A stretch of DNA of 5,011 bases from Patescibacteria group bacterium UBA6065 (GTDB lineage Bacteria; Patescibacteriota; Minisyncoccia; Phycocordibacterales; UBA6065). The notes below the pieces were generated by a model, which worked only from the letters and a program-made list of their open reading frames with translations, did no database searches and was not told the DNA's origin. The translations under genes and the position numbers were made by a program. Positions within the stretch are counted from its first letter, which is position 1, and each line of letters starts with the position of its first letter. The stretch is from assembly GCA_002428865.1 (NCBI GenBank), contig DIYB01000013.1, positions 4,939 to 9,949 on the forward strand, read 5' to 3'. Shown here one piece after another: positions 1-5,011 of this stretch.

Positions 1-112
1 ACTCTTTATGGCTCGTCAGATTGTCGACAGGCATGAGGGGGAAATACAGGTATCTTCGGCTGGAGTAGGTCAGGGGACGACATTTACGGTCGAACTACCG
101 CGTGCATCATGA
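1..112 (+). CDS. Sensor histidine kinase, C-terminal fragment
   Basis: This is the 3' end of a gene that begins before the window. Reading from base 2 gives 36 codons and a TGA stop at 110-112. The translation runs L-F-M-A-R-Q-I-V-D-R-H-E-G-E-I-Q-V and then S-S-A-G-V-G-Q-G-T-T-F-T-V-E-L-P. This is the end of the HATPase_c (GHKL) ATP-binding domain of two-component kinases: the helix after the G2 region, the H-x-G-x-I turn, and the G-x-G-T-x-F-x-V-x-L-P closing strand. Such proteins autophosphorylate a histidine and pass the phosphate to a response regulator. The sensor, membrane and dimerisation parts lie outside, so signal and partner cannot be named. The usual second glycine of H-G-G is Glu (H-E-G), a tolerated change. 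The gene converges on recR, with 22 bp between the two stops and no clear terminator. The family is secure; the subtype is unknown. Confidence 0.88.
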   Translation, partial: LFMARQIVDRHEGEIQVSSAGVGQGTTFTVELPRAS

Positions 113-134
113 AGTATTGAAAACGGATCCCTCT

Positions 135-761
135 TTAGGCGTCTTTCTTCTTTGAAAGAAGGGCGTTCTTGATGGTTTCAGAATCTGAATACTCAAGCTC
201 TGTGCCCGTCGAGAGTCCGCGTCCGAGAGTGTATACCGATATAGAGGATGTCTGAGTGATGGGTGAAAGGAGTGCCTCGATCGACTCCTTTGTGTGCTCT
301 CCTTCTGCGTTTAATGAAAAAGCGAGGATAATTTCACGAAGGCCGTTCTTGGCCGCTCGTTCGACGGCGGTGAGGAGTTCTTTTGAACGTGCATGGGAGG
401 TTGTGTGCTTGCCCTCAAAAAGAGGAATAGTATCTCCGAGCACAAAATACCGACCGGTGTATACTCGACTTTTCTCGACCGCCTCAAGATCGACGTCTTT
501 CGCCACTATCATTAGACTTTCTGTTGAGCGTGACCTATCCGAACAAATCGAACACACAGTCTCAGTCGAGCGCCGATCAAAGAATCGATAACATGAAGTA
601 CACGTCGTTACCCGAGATTCGAGTTTCGCTATTTCATCAGCAAGCTCTTTGCGATACGCCGCCGGCGCAGCGAGTAGAAAAAAGACGAAACGCTTGGCCT
701 GTCGAGGTCCGATGCCGGGAAATCTGCGAAATAATTCATGAAGTCGGTGGAGATGATCCAT
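135..761 (-). CDS. recR: Recombination mediator protein RecR
   Basis: RecR works with RecO (and RecF) to load RecA onto SSB-coated single-stranded DNA in gap repair. The 208 residues compare with about 200 in the family. Visible in order: a helix-hairpin-helix DNA-binding motif (F-P-G-I-G-P-R-Q-A-K-R, about 14-24), a four-cysteine zinc finger (C54, C57, C70, C73), a Toprim domain (about 82-175) and the C-terminal signature G-R-G-L-S-T-G-T-E-L-E-Y-S-D (180-193). Oddities: the Toprim glutamate of V-V-E is Ala87 (I-V-A-K-D), and the usual S-P-L-D-G-I-G-P stretch is replaced by I-P-L-F-E-G-K-H. As I recall, divergence of this segment is common in Parcubacterial RecR. The start puts the helix-hairpin-helix where the family has it. 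It begins 15 bp after the dnaB stop with no Shine-Dalgarno sequence, so it is probably cotranscribed with dnaB. Identity is secure. Confidence 0.96.
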   Translation of the reverse strand: MDHLHRLHELFRRFPGIGPRQAKRFVFFLLAAPAAYRKELADEIAKLESRVTTCTSCYRFFDRRSTETVCSICSDRSRSTESLMIVAKDVDLEAVEKSRVYTGRYFVLGDTIPLFEGKHTTSHARSKELLTAVERAAKNGLREIILAFSLNAEGEHTKESIEALLSPITQTSSISVYTLGRGLSTGTELEYSDSETIKNALLSKKKDA

Positions 762-776
762 GGAATGAGAGGCAGA

Positions 777-2135
777 TTATTGGAAATCACCGAAATCTGC
801 TTTTTCGAGCGTGAGGAATGTCGACTTGTTGCCATCAAACGACAGATTAACAGTACCTGTCGGACCATTTCGGTGCTTCTCGATGAGAATCTCGGTGAGG
901 GATGAACGCGCCTGTTCACCTGACTCATCTTTTTCTCTATGGATAAACATGACGACATCGGCATCCTGTTCGATAGAACCTGAGTCTCGGAGGTCAGAAA
1001 GCCGTGGCTTGCCTCCACGTGATTCGACGGCACGAGAGAGCTGGGAGAGGGCAAGTACTGGCACATCGAGATCGCGCGCAAGGTTTTTAAGCGATCGAGA
1101 TATCTCGGTCACCTGTTGCACGACGTTGTCAGAGTTGCGGGACTGTACTGGGGTCATGAGCTGGAGATAGTCGACGACGATAAGACCAAGGTTTTTCTCA
1201 GCTTTCAATCGTCGTGCAATTGCGCGCATCTTCAAGATGTTGTTGCCAGGCTGGTCATCGATGTAGATCGGTGCTTTTGAGAGACGGTCCATCGCATCCC
1301 TTAGCTGAGTCGAGATCTCATCGATATGGAGTCCTCGGCCAGTGCGCAGTTTCCACGCATCGATACGACTTTCCGCGGCAAGCATACGATCAACGAGCTG
1401 CTGTGAACTCATTTCGAGAGAGAATATACCGACAGGGATATTGTGCTGGAGTGCTGCCTTGCGGGCGATGTCGAGAGCGAGAGAGGTTTTACCCATCGAC
1501 GGACGAGCTGCGAGAATGATGAGATCAGATTTCTGAAGTCCGGATAGTTTATCATCCAGTGGTTTGAAACCGGTTGGAACACCACGGAGTTCGTCTTTTG
1601 AATTATGAAGCTTCTCGATACGTTCCCATGCTTCACTCAGCGTGTCACGTAGCTCGATAAACTTGTGTGAACCAACTGAATTGGTTACTTCATAGATACG
1701 TTTTTCTGCCGAATCAAGTATCTCGTCGAGATCACCAGCCTCCTCAAATGAAAGATGATGGATGTGCTCCGCGGCTTCGATGAGTTTCCTCATCATGCTT
1801 TTCTTCTGGACAATTGATGCGTAATGACGGGCGTTTGATGCTGACGGAACAACATTGACGAGTTCTGAGAGGTACGACGATCCGCCGACGCGCTCAAGTT
1901 CGCCCTTATCTTTGAGTTTGTTCGAGAGTGAGAGGAGATCGATCGGCTCGGCTTTCGATGCGAGCTCGAGCATTGCACGCCATATCGTACGATGCTTGTC
2001 CGAGTAGAAACTCTCTTCGTTTACCACATCGGTGACGTCATGAATCGCCTCTGGACGAAGCATGACCGAACCGAGAAGTGCTTGTTCAGCTTCGATTGAT
2101 TGAGGAGGAATGCGTATATGGTCGCCTTTTGCCAT
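777..2135 (-). CDS. dnaB: Replicative DNA helicase DnaB
   Basis: DnaB is the ring-shaped hexameric 5'-3' helicase that unwinds DNA at the fork and recruits primase. At 452 residues it is full length (family about 450-470) with no intein. The N-terminal domain begins with the typical P-P-Q-S-I-E-A-E-Q-A-L-L-G-S (10-23), followed by a linker helix near 160-180. The RecA-like ATPase domain carries P-T-G-F-K-P-L-D (187-194), Walker A A-R-P-S-M-G-K-T-S (210-218; Lys216, Thr217), S-L-E-M-S (239-243) with the catalytic-type Glu241, Walker B L-I-V-V-D-Y-L-Q-L-M (318-327), L-S-D-L-R-D-S-G-S-I-E-Q-D-A-D (379-393), and K-H-R-N-G-P-T-G (420-427), which probably contains the arginine finger. The ATG precedes the conserved N-terminus by a few residues and has no Shine-Dalgarno sequence. 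An extended -10 box ends 6 nt before it. It follows cysS by 71 bp and precedes recR by 15 bp. Confidence 0.98.
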   Translation of the reverse strand: MAKGDHIRIPPQSIEAEQALLGSVMLRPEAIHDVTDVVNEESFYSDKHRTIWRAMLELASKAEPIDLLSLSNKLKDKGELERVGGSSYLSELVNVVPSASNARHYASIVQKKSMMRKLIEAAEHIHHLSFEEAGDLDEILDSAEKRIYEVTNSVGSHKFIELRDTLSEAWERIEKLHNSKDELRGVPTGFKPLDDKLSGLQKSDLIILAARPSMGKTSLALDIARKAALQHNIPVGIFSLEMSSQQLVDRMLAAESRIDAWKLRTGRGLHIDEISTQLRDAMDRLSKAPIYIDDQPGNNILKMRAIARRLKAEKNLGLIVVDYLQLMTPVQSRNSDNVVQQVTEISRSLKNLARDLDVPVLALSQLSRAVESRGGKPRLSDLRDSGSIEQDADVVMFIHREKDESGEQARSSLTEILIEKHRNGPTGTVNLSFDGNKSTFLTLEKADFGDFQ

Positions 2136-2141
2136 ACATCG

Positions 2142-2150
2142 ATTCTACCA
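2142..2150 (-). promoter_or_regulatory. Extended -10 promoter candidate for dnaB
   Basis: On the minus strand this reads TGG-TAGAAT: a TGn extension and a hexamer matching TATAAT at five of six positions. The -35 region is weak at normal spacing, which fits an extended -10 promoter. Only six bases (CGATGT) separate the box from the dnaB ATG, so a start about 7 nt downstream would fall on or next to the initiation codon and give a leaderless mRNA. This is inferred from sequence alone. Confidence 0.5.
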
Positions 2151-2159
2151 CGTGCCGAT

Positions 2160-2206
2160 AGTGGGGAAGCACTCAAAACCTGCGCAATCTGTTGAGAGAG
2201 TGGGGA
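2160..2206. repeat. Direct repeat pair flanking an imperfect palindrome upstream of dnaB
   Basis: The octamer AGTGGGGA occurs at 2160-2167 and again at 2199-2206, 39 bp apart start to start. Between the copies is an imperfect palindrome with perfect 5-bp outer arms, CTCAA at 2172-2176 and TTGAG at 2192-2196, and the self-complementary TGCGCA (2181-2186) near its centre. It lies in the 71-bp gap between cysS and dnaB, upstream of the dnaB -10 box. There is no following T run on the minus strand, so it does not look like a terminator. It could be an operator; the function is unknown. Confidence 0.35.
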
Positions 2207-3586
2207 TTAGATTTTCCTCACTTCCTGACCTGTTTTTGTATCCATCACCTCATATCCGAGATCCTGGATTTCTGTGCGCAACGCATCGGCGGTTTTCCAG
2301 TCTTTTTTTGATTTCGCTTCGTTTCTCTTTTCGAGAAGAAGAGATATTTCCTTTGGTATACGAGATGGCTTTTTGAGAAGATCGAGACCGGTGAGAGCAT
2401 CGATCGTCTCGATAAGCGAACGCTTTTCACCAGGTCGTAGAGAGGAATTACCGAGTATTTCAGGAATAAGAGCGAGAATACCTGCGGTATTGATATCGTC
2501 AGAGATAAATTCATCTATCTTTGTAGCATACGACGAATGTGAAGGGATCGGCTCTACTGATACAAGCTTCTCAGTGGATCGAAGAATGCTGGTATACCCT
2601 CGTGCAGCTGCCTCCATCGATGTGTCGCTGAAGTCTATCGGTGATGAGTAGCGTGCAGAGAGAATGAGGTAACGATATGCAAGCGGTGAATATCCGCGAC
2701 GTTTGAGTTCGTCGAGCGTGAGAAATGTGCCAGCTGATTTGGCCATTTTCACACCCGATAAGTTGACGAATGCACTGTGCATCCAGTATCGAACAAATGG
2801 TTTGCCCGTCGCACTCTCAGACTGAGCAATTTCGTTTTGATGATGGACAGGAATGTGGTCGATGCCACCAGTGTGTATATCGAAGGTGTCTCCGAGATAC
2901 TTTGTCGACATAGCTGAACACTCAATATGCCATCCGGGAAAACCGGTGCCCCACGGAGATGACCATTCCTGCTGTCGTTTTGTGCCTGTAGAGGAGAACT
3001 TCCAGAGAGCAAAATCAGTCGAGTTACGCTTCTCTGTATTGATACCGATACGCTCACCCTCTCGTAGACCCGACAGATCGATATGACCGAGTGCGCCGTA
3101 CGCAGGGAACCGAGCAGTATCGAAATAAATACCGTCTGACGTACGGTAGGTATAACCTTTTTTCTCAAGCGCCTCAATCATGCGTATTTGCTCAGGAACA
3201 TGTTCGCTTGCTCGAGGAAAATGCGTATTGCGGGTATCGATATTGAGATCACGGAGATTAGCGAGGAACACATCGGTGTAATATGCGGCAATTTCTTGAG
3301 AGGTTTTGTGCTGTTCACGGGCCATTTTCTCCACCTTGTCCTCACCATCATCTCCGTCACTCACGAGATGTCCAACATCTGTTATGTTGATGACCTGATG
3401 GACACGGTACCCTGCATGGAGAAACATGCGTTTGAGTGTATCGGCAAATATATATGCACGAAGATTGCCTATATGTGGATAGTTGTAGACCGTTGGACCA
3501 CAGTGATACATCCCAACCACTCCCTTTGACAAAGGAGTGAAGCGATCTTTAGTCCCGGTGAGTGTATTGTAAAGTCGTATATCCAT
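2207..3586 (-). CDS. cysS: Cysteinyl-tRNA synthetase
   Basis: This class I synthetase activates cysteine with ATP and charges tRNA-Cys. At 459 residues it matches the family (E. coli about 461). The N-terminus Y-H-C-G-P-T-V-Y (27-34) holds the first zinc ligand, Cys29, followed by the HIGH motif H-I-G-N (38-41). The expected zinc site continues with Cys223 (W-H-I-E-C-S-A-M-S), His248 and Glu252. The KMSKS loop is K-M-A-K-S (280-284). The C-terminal helical tRNA-binding part ends with K-D-W-K-T-A-D-A-L-R (428-437), the usual closing motif. Two departures: the common D-L-x-F-P-H-H-E-N-E is D-H-I-P-V-H-H-Q-N-E (243-252), which keeps both ligands, and KMSKS has Ala for Ser. I recall the D-H-I-P-V-H-H form in Patescibacteria. 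The start is 30 bp after the corA-like stop, with neither a Shine-Dalgarno sequence nor a clear promoter, so cotranscription with that gene is likely. Confidence 0.98.
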   Translation of the reverse strand: MDIRLYNTLTGTKDRFTPLSKGVVGMYHCGPTVYNYPHIGNLRAYIFADTLKRMFLHAGYRVHQVINITDVGHLVSDGDDGEDKVEKMAREQHKTSQEIAAYYTDVFLANLRDLNIDTRNTHFPRASEHVPEQIRMIEALEKKGYTYRTSDGIYFDTARFPAYGALGHIDLSGLREGERIGINTEKRNSTDFALWKFSSTGTKRQQEWSSPWGTGFPGWHIECSAMSTKYLGDTFDIHTGGIDHIPVHHQNEIAQSESATGKPFVRYWMHSAFVNLSGVKMAKSAGTFLTLDELKRRGYSPLAYRYLILSARYSSPIDFSDTSMEAAARGYTSILRSTEKLVSVEPIPSHSSYATKIDEFISDDINTAGILALIPEILGNSSLRPGEKRSLIETIDALTGLDLLKKPSRIPKEISLLLEKRNEAKSKKDWKTADALRTEIQDLGYEVMDTKTGQEVRKI

Positions 3587-3616
3587 AAAGGTGTTTCAGG
3601 GTAATAGATGCGGTAC

Positions 3617-4528
3617 CTAGAGCCAGCGTCGCCACTTCATGATCCCAGCGAGAACTGCGGCCAAAAGAAGCATGACGAGACCGATAAGCCAGAACTCATA
3701 GCGCATACCCTTGAATGGACGATGTGGGTCCTCGATGAGAAACCAGCTCGCAACGATGGTCACAAATGACGAGATGATTGTAATCGCGGTGAATGTCATC
3801 ATAATCGCGTTCTGCTTTGTTTCGAGAAGGGAGTTGTTGGTCTCTCGAAGCTCCGAGAGCGTCTCAGAAAGTATTGATACAGTACGATCAATCTTTGCAT
3901 GCTCATCCTCGATAAACGTCATATGTTTCGCAAATTCTTTGGAGAATAGAGATTCGGCAGCTTCAGTAAAGGACGAGAGCACATCCCCGTGACGGGCAAT
4001 CGCGTGACGGAACGAAAGAAGCTCACGACTCACCTCGCTCACTTCACGCACCATCTCTTTTTCTTTGCCGTTGAATATATCTCGTTCTATATCAGTAAGA
4101 GCGTCTTTCACGAAGTAGAGCTCATCATGGAGTGCTCGATACATCTCTCGCATCATATAGAAAAAGAGATAGCCTGCATGCTCGCCGACAAGTTTGTTGT
4201 GCTTCAGGACCGAATTGACATCGAGCATGCGAGAAAATTTGTGGAGCGGATTATCCCCATCGTATCGCACGGTAATGAGAAACTCTTTACCGATGATGAA
4301 ATCAATCTCAGAGAGACCTCCGGAACCATCGCGCTTAGAAGGGAAGTGGAGGACGAGGTAGACATGAGTATCGTACGCATCGACTTTTGATTTAACAGTT
4401 GGGAGACGGAGCTCCTCTGCAACGACAGGGTGTACTCCGTATTCAGCGACGATAGCACGCACATCGTCTTGGGTCGGGGTTTCGATATCGATCCACGTGA
4501 CGTTTTTGTACGTTCGTTTGGTCATCAT
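3617..4528 (-). CDS. CorA-family divalent cation transporter-like protein lacking GMN
   Basis: CorA proteins are pentameric inner-membrane channels for Mg2+ (or Co2+, Ni2+; Zn2+ in ZntB). At 303 residues this is slightly shorter than E. coli CorA (about 316). The cytoplasmic N-terminal domain shows G-V-H-P-V-V-A-E-E-L (31-40), matching the family's L-H-P-L-A-L-E-D region. A long helical stalk (about 125-235) contains D-I-E-R-D-I-F (146-152) and leads into E-T-K-Q-N-A-I-M-M (236-244). The first membrane helix spans about 242-264 and the second about 279-297, with a basic tail K-W-R-R-W-L. The family signature Y-G-M-N after helix 1 is absent; the aligned residues are W262-F-L-I265, and helix 2 follows a loop containing P-H-R-P-F. 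The ion specificity is therefore uncertain, and it may not be a classical Mg2+ channel. Two adjacent ATGs (4526-4528, 4523-4525) are possible starts; the first is used here. An AGGT lies 6 nt upstream of it. It is the first gene of the minus-strand block. Confidence 0.87.
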   Translation of the reverse strand: MMTKRTYKNVTWIDIETPTQDDVRAIVAEYGVHPVVAEELRLPTVKSKVDAYDTHVYLVLHFPSKRDGSGGLSEIDFIIGKEFLITVRYDGDNPLHKFSRMLDVNSVLKHNKLVGEHAGYLFFYMMREMYRALHDELYFVKDALTDIERDIFNGKEKEMVREVSEVSRELLSFRHAIARHGDVLSSFTEAAESLFSKEFAKHMTFIEDEHAKIDRTVSILSETLSELRETNNSLLETKQNAIMMTFTAITIISSFVTIVASWFLIEDPHRPFKGMRYEFWLIGLVMLLLAAVLAGIMKWRRWL

Positions 4529-4538
4529 AGATGTACCT

Positions 4539-4565
4539 ATTGTACCATGGTGTCAGTGATGTAAA
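4539..4565 (-). promoter_or_regulatory. Promoter candidate for the corA-like gene
   Basis: On the minus strand there is an extended -10 box TGG-TACAAT (4539-4547; hexamer 4539-4544, five of six matches to TATAAT). Upstream, TTTACA (4560-4565) resembles a -35 box, but the 15-bp spacer is short. Ten bases separate the -10 box from the ATG, so the predicted leader is only about 3-5 nt. The AGGT that could act as a Shine-Dalgarno sequence would then not be transcribed, so either this promoter or that ribosome site is the real signal. Confidence 0.5.
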
Positions 4566-4566
4566 T

Positions 4567-4595
4567 TTGTCCTCGTCAGACAAGTCTGCGATAAT
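4567..4595 (+). promoter_or_regulatory. Promoter candidate for the S41 protease gene
   Basis: TTGTCC (4567-4572, four of six matches to TTGACA) is followed after exactly 17 bp by GATAAT (4590-4595, five of six matches to TATAAT). The -10 box has a TG extension (TGC at 4587-4589). Nine bases separate it from the ATG, so the predicted leader is about 2-4 nt and there is no Shine-Dalgarno sequence. Its -35 box lies 1 bp from the -35-like box of the divergent corA-like promoter. Confidence 0.55.
4577..4588. repeat. Perfect 12-bp palindrome inside the protease promoter spacer
   Basis: CAGACAAGTCTG has 5-bp perfect arms around AA and lies between the -35 and -10 boxes of the plus-strand promoter candidate. 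That is a usual place for a repressor or activator site and it could affect both divergent genes. No regulator can be assigned, and a palindrome this short can arise by chance. Confidence 0.3.
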
Positions 4596-4604
4596 AGTGC
4601 GCAT

Positions 4605-5011
4605 ATGACACCATCGAAACATGCTTCACTCGGAGCGATTGCCGTCGTTCTCATCATTCTCTCGTTCGTCTATGGTTTCAGGCTCGGCGATGCGTCAGTA
4701 TCACCTGAAGAGCGTGTCCTCTCGGTAATCAACAAAGACATGGACAAAGAAACGTCCGTGGATTTCCAGGCATTTTGGAAAGCATGGAACGTGCTCAATG
4801 AAAAATTTGCGGGCACAACGACACCTGACACCGAACGTCTCTGGGGTGCGATACAGGGTATGACCGCGACATTTGATGACCCGTACACCGTCTTTTTCCC
4901 ACCAGAAGAATCAAAGGCGTTTGAAGAGGAAATCTCGGGTAATTTTGAAGGAGTCGGTATGGAAGTGGGAATCAAGGATGGACGCCTCTCAGTCGTCGCA
5001 CCGATCAGAGA
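4605..5011 (+). CDS. S41-family C-terminal processing protease (CtpA-type), N-terminal part
   Basis: This gene runs off the window end; 135 codons are present. It begins with an N-terminal membrane anchor or signal segment, hydrophobic from about residue 9 to 24 (L-G-A-I-A-V-V-L-I-I-L-S-F-V-Y-G) after a short basic start, which would place the rest outside the cytoplasm. A helical domain follows: F-Q-A-F-W-K-A-W-N-V-L-N-E-K-F (54-68), then L-W-G-A-I-Q-G-M (79-86) and the family hallmark D-D-P-Y-T-V-F-F-P-P-E-E (91-102). G-N-F-E-G-V-G-M-E-V (112-121) marks the entry to the PDZ domain. Together these match S41 carboxyl-terminal processing proteases, which cleave unstructured C-termini of envelope proteins with a Ser/Lys pair. 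The PDZ remainder and catalytic residues lie outside, so activity cannot be judged. The ATG directly precedes the signal segment. The gene diverges from the corA-like gene. Confidence 0.9.
   Translation, partial: MTPSKHASLGAIAVVLIILSFVYGFRLGDASVSPEERVLSVINKDMDKETSVDFQAFWKAWNVLNEKFAGTTTPDTERLWGAIQGMTATFDDPYTVFFPPEESKAFEEEISGNFEGVGMEVGIKDGRLSVVAPIR

Noticed and set aside
144..163. Hairpin with CTTCTT/AAGAAG arms near the recR 3' end, as a terminator between the convergent kinase and recR genes
   Set aside because: The stem is short and AT-rich, no T run follows on either strand, and the bases encode the lysine-rich RecR tail. It does not support a terminator call.
629..1081. Minus-strand open frame of 150 codons overlapping recR and dnaB
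   Set aside because: It lies out of frame within two securely identified genes, has no recognisable domain, and is serine/arginine-rich as expected of a shifted frame.
2172..2196. Palindrome after cysS as a Rho-independent terminator
   Set aside because: Only 5 bp of outer stem with a 15-nt interior, and no following T tract in the cysS direction. It is kept only as a possible operator.
3842..3859. Inverted repeat CTCTCG/CGAGAG with a 6-nt loop
   Set aside because: It lies within the corA-like coding sequence, and CTCG/CGAG words are very common throughout this window, so chance pairing is likely.
3989..4390. Plus-strand open frame of 133 codons opposite the corA-like gene
   Set aside because: It is antisense to a gene with clear family features, and shows no motif, promoter or ribosome site of its own.
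135..4528. A novel defence or mobile system in the minus-strand block
   Set aside because: All four genes fall in known housekeeping or transporter families, with no integrase, repeats at the edges or composition shift. CRISPR arrays and tRNA-like structures were also looked for and not seen.
4670..4975. Minus-strand open frame of 101 codons opposite the protease gene
   Set aside because: The plus strand encodes recognisable S41 protease motifs throughout this stretch; the antisense translation is low-complexity serine-rich sequence.

Overview
The window reads as a compact, gene-dense piece of a bacterial chromosome that uses ordinary stop codons: TAA for recR, dnaB and cysS, TAG for the CorA gene, TGA for the kinase. 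Several traits suggest a candidate phyla radiation bacterium, most likely Parcubacteria (Patescibacteria). These are the divergent RecR Toprim segment, the D-H-I-P-V-H-H zinc-site variant in the cysteinyl-tRNA synthetase, very short intergenic gaps and starts without Shine-Dalgarno sequences. This placement is inferred from remembered family patterns, not from a search. TGA appears to be a stop, which argues against the recoded Gracilibacteria/Absconditabacteria.

Layout. Bases 1-112 (+) hold the last 36 codons of a sensor histidine kinase, which runs convergently into the next block. Bases 135-4528 (-) are a same-strand block transcribed in the order corA-like, cysS, dnaB, recR, with gaps of 30, 71 and 15 bp. 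A 76-bp divergent intergenic region (4529-4604) holds back-to-back promoter candidates. From 4605 (+) to the window end lies the start of an S41 (CtpA-type) protease precursor. No gene-free stretch exceeds 76 bp. I see no RNA gene, mobile element or CRISPR array.

Function. The minus-strand block is mostly housekeeping: a CorA-fold membrane protein, charging of tRNA-Cys, the replicative helicase and a recombination mediator. The 15-bp gap makes dnaB-recR a likely replication/repair transcription unit. dnaB also has its own promoter candidate, so it need not depend on readthrough from cysS. The flanking plus-strand genes act at the envelope (signalling and proteolysis) and are incomplete here.

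I found no new multi-gene system. The most interesting signals are: three extended -10 boxes (TGn plus hexamer) placed so close to ATG that the transcripts would be leaderless or nearly so; a CorA homologue without the GMN ion-filter motif; a RecR whose Toprim glutamate is alanine; a marked excess of the tetramer TCGA; and a repeat/palindrome arrangement upstream of dnaB.
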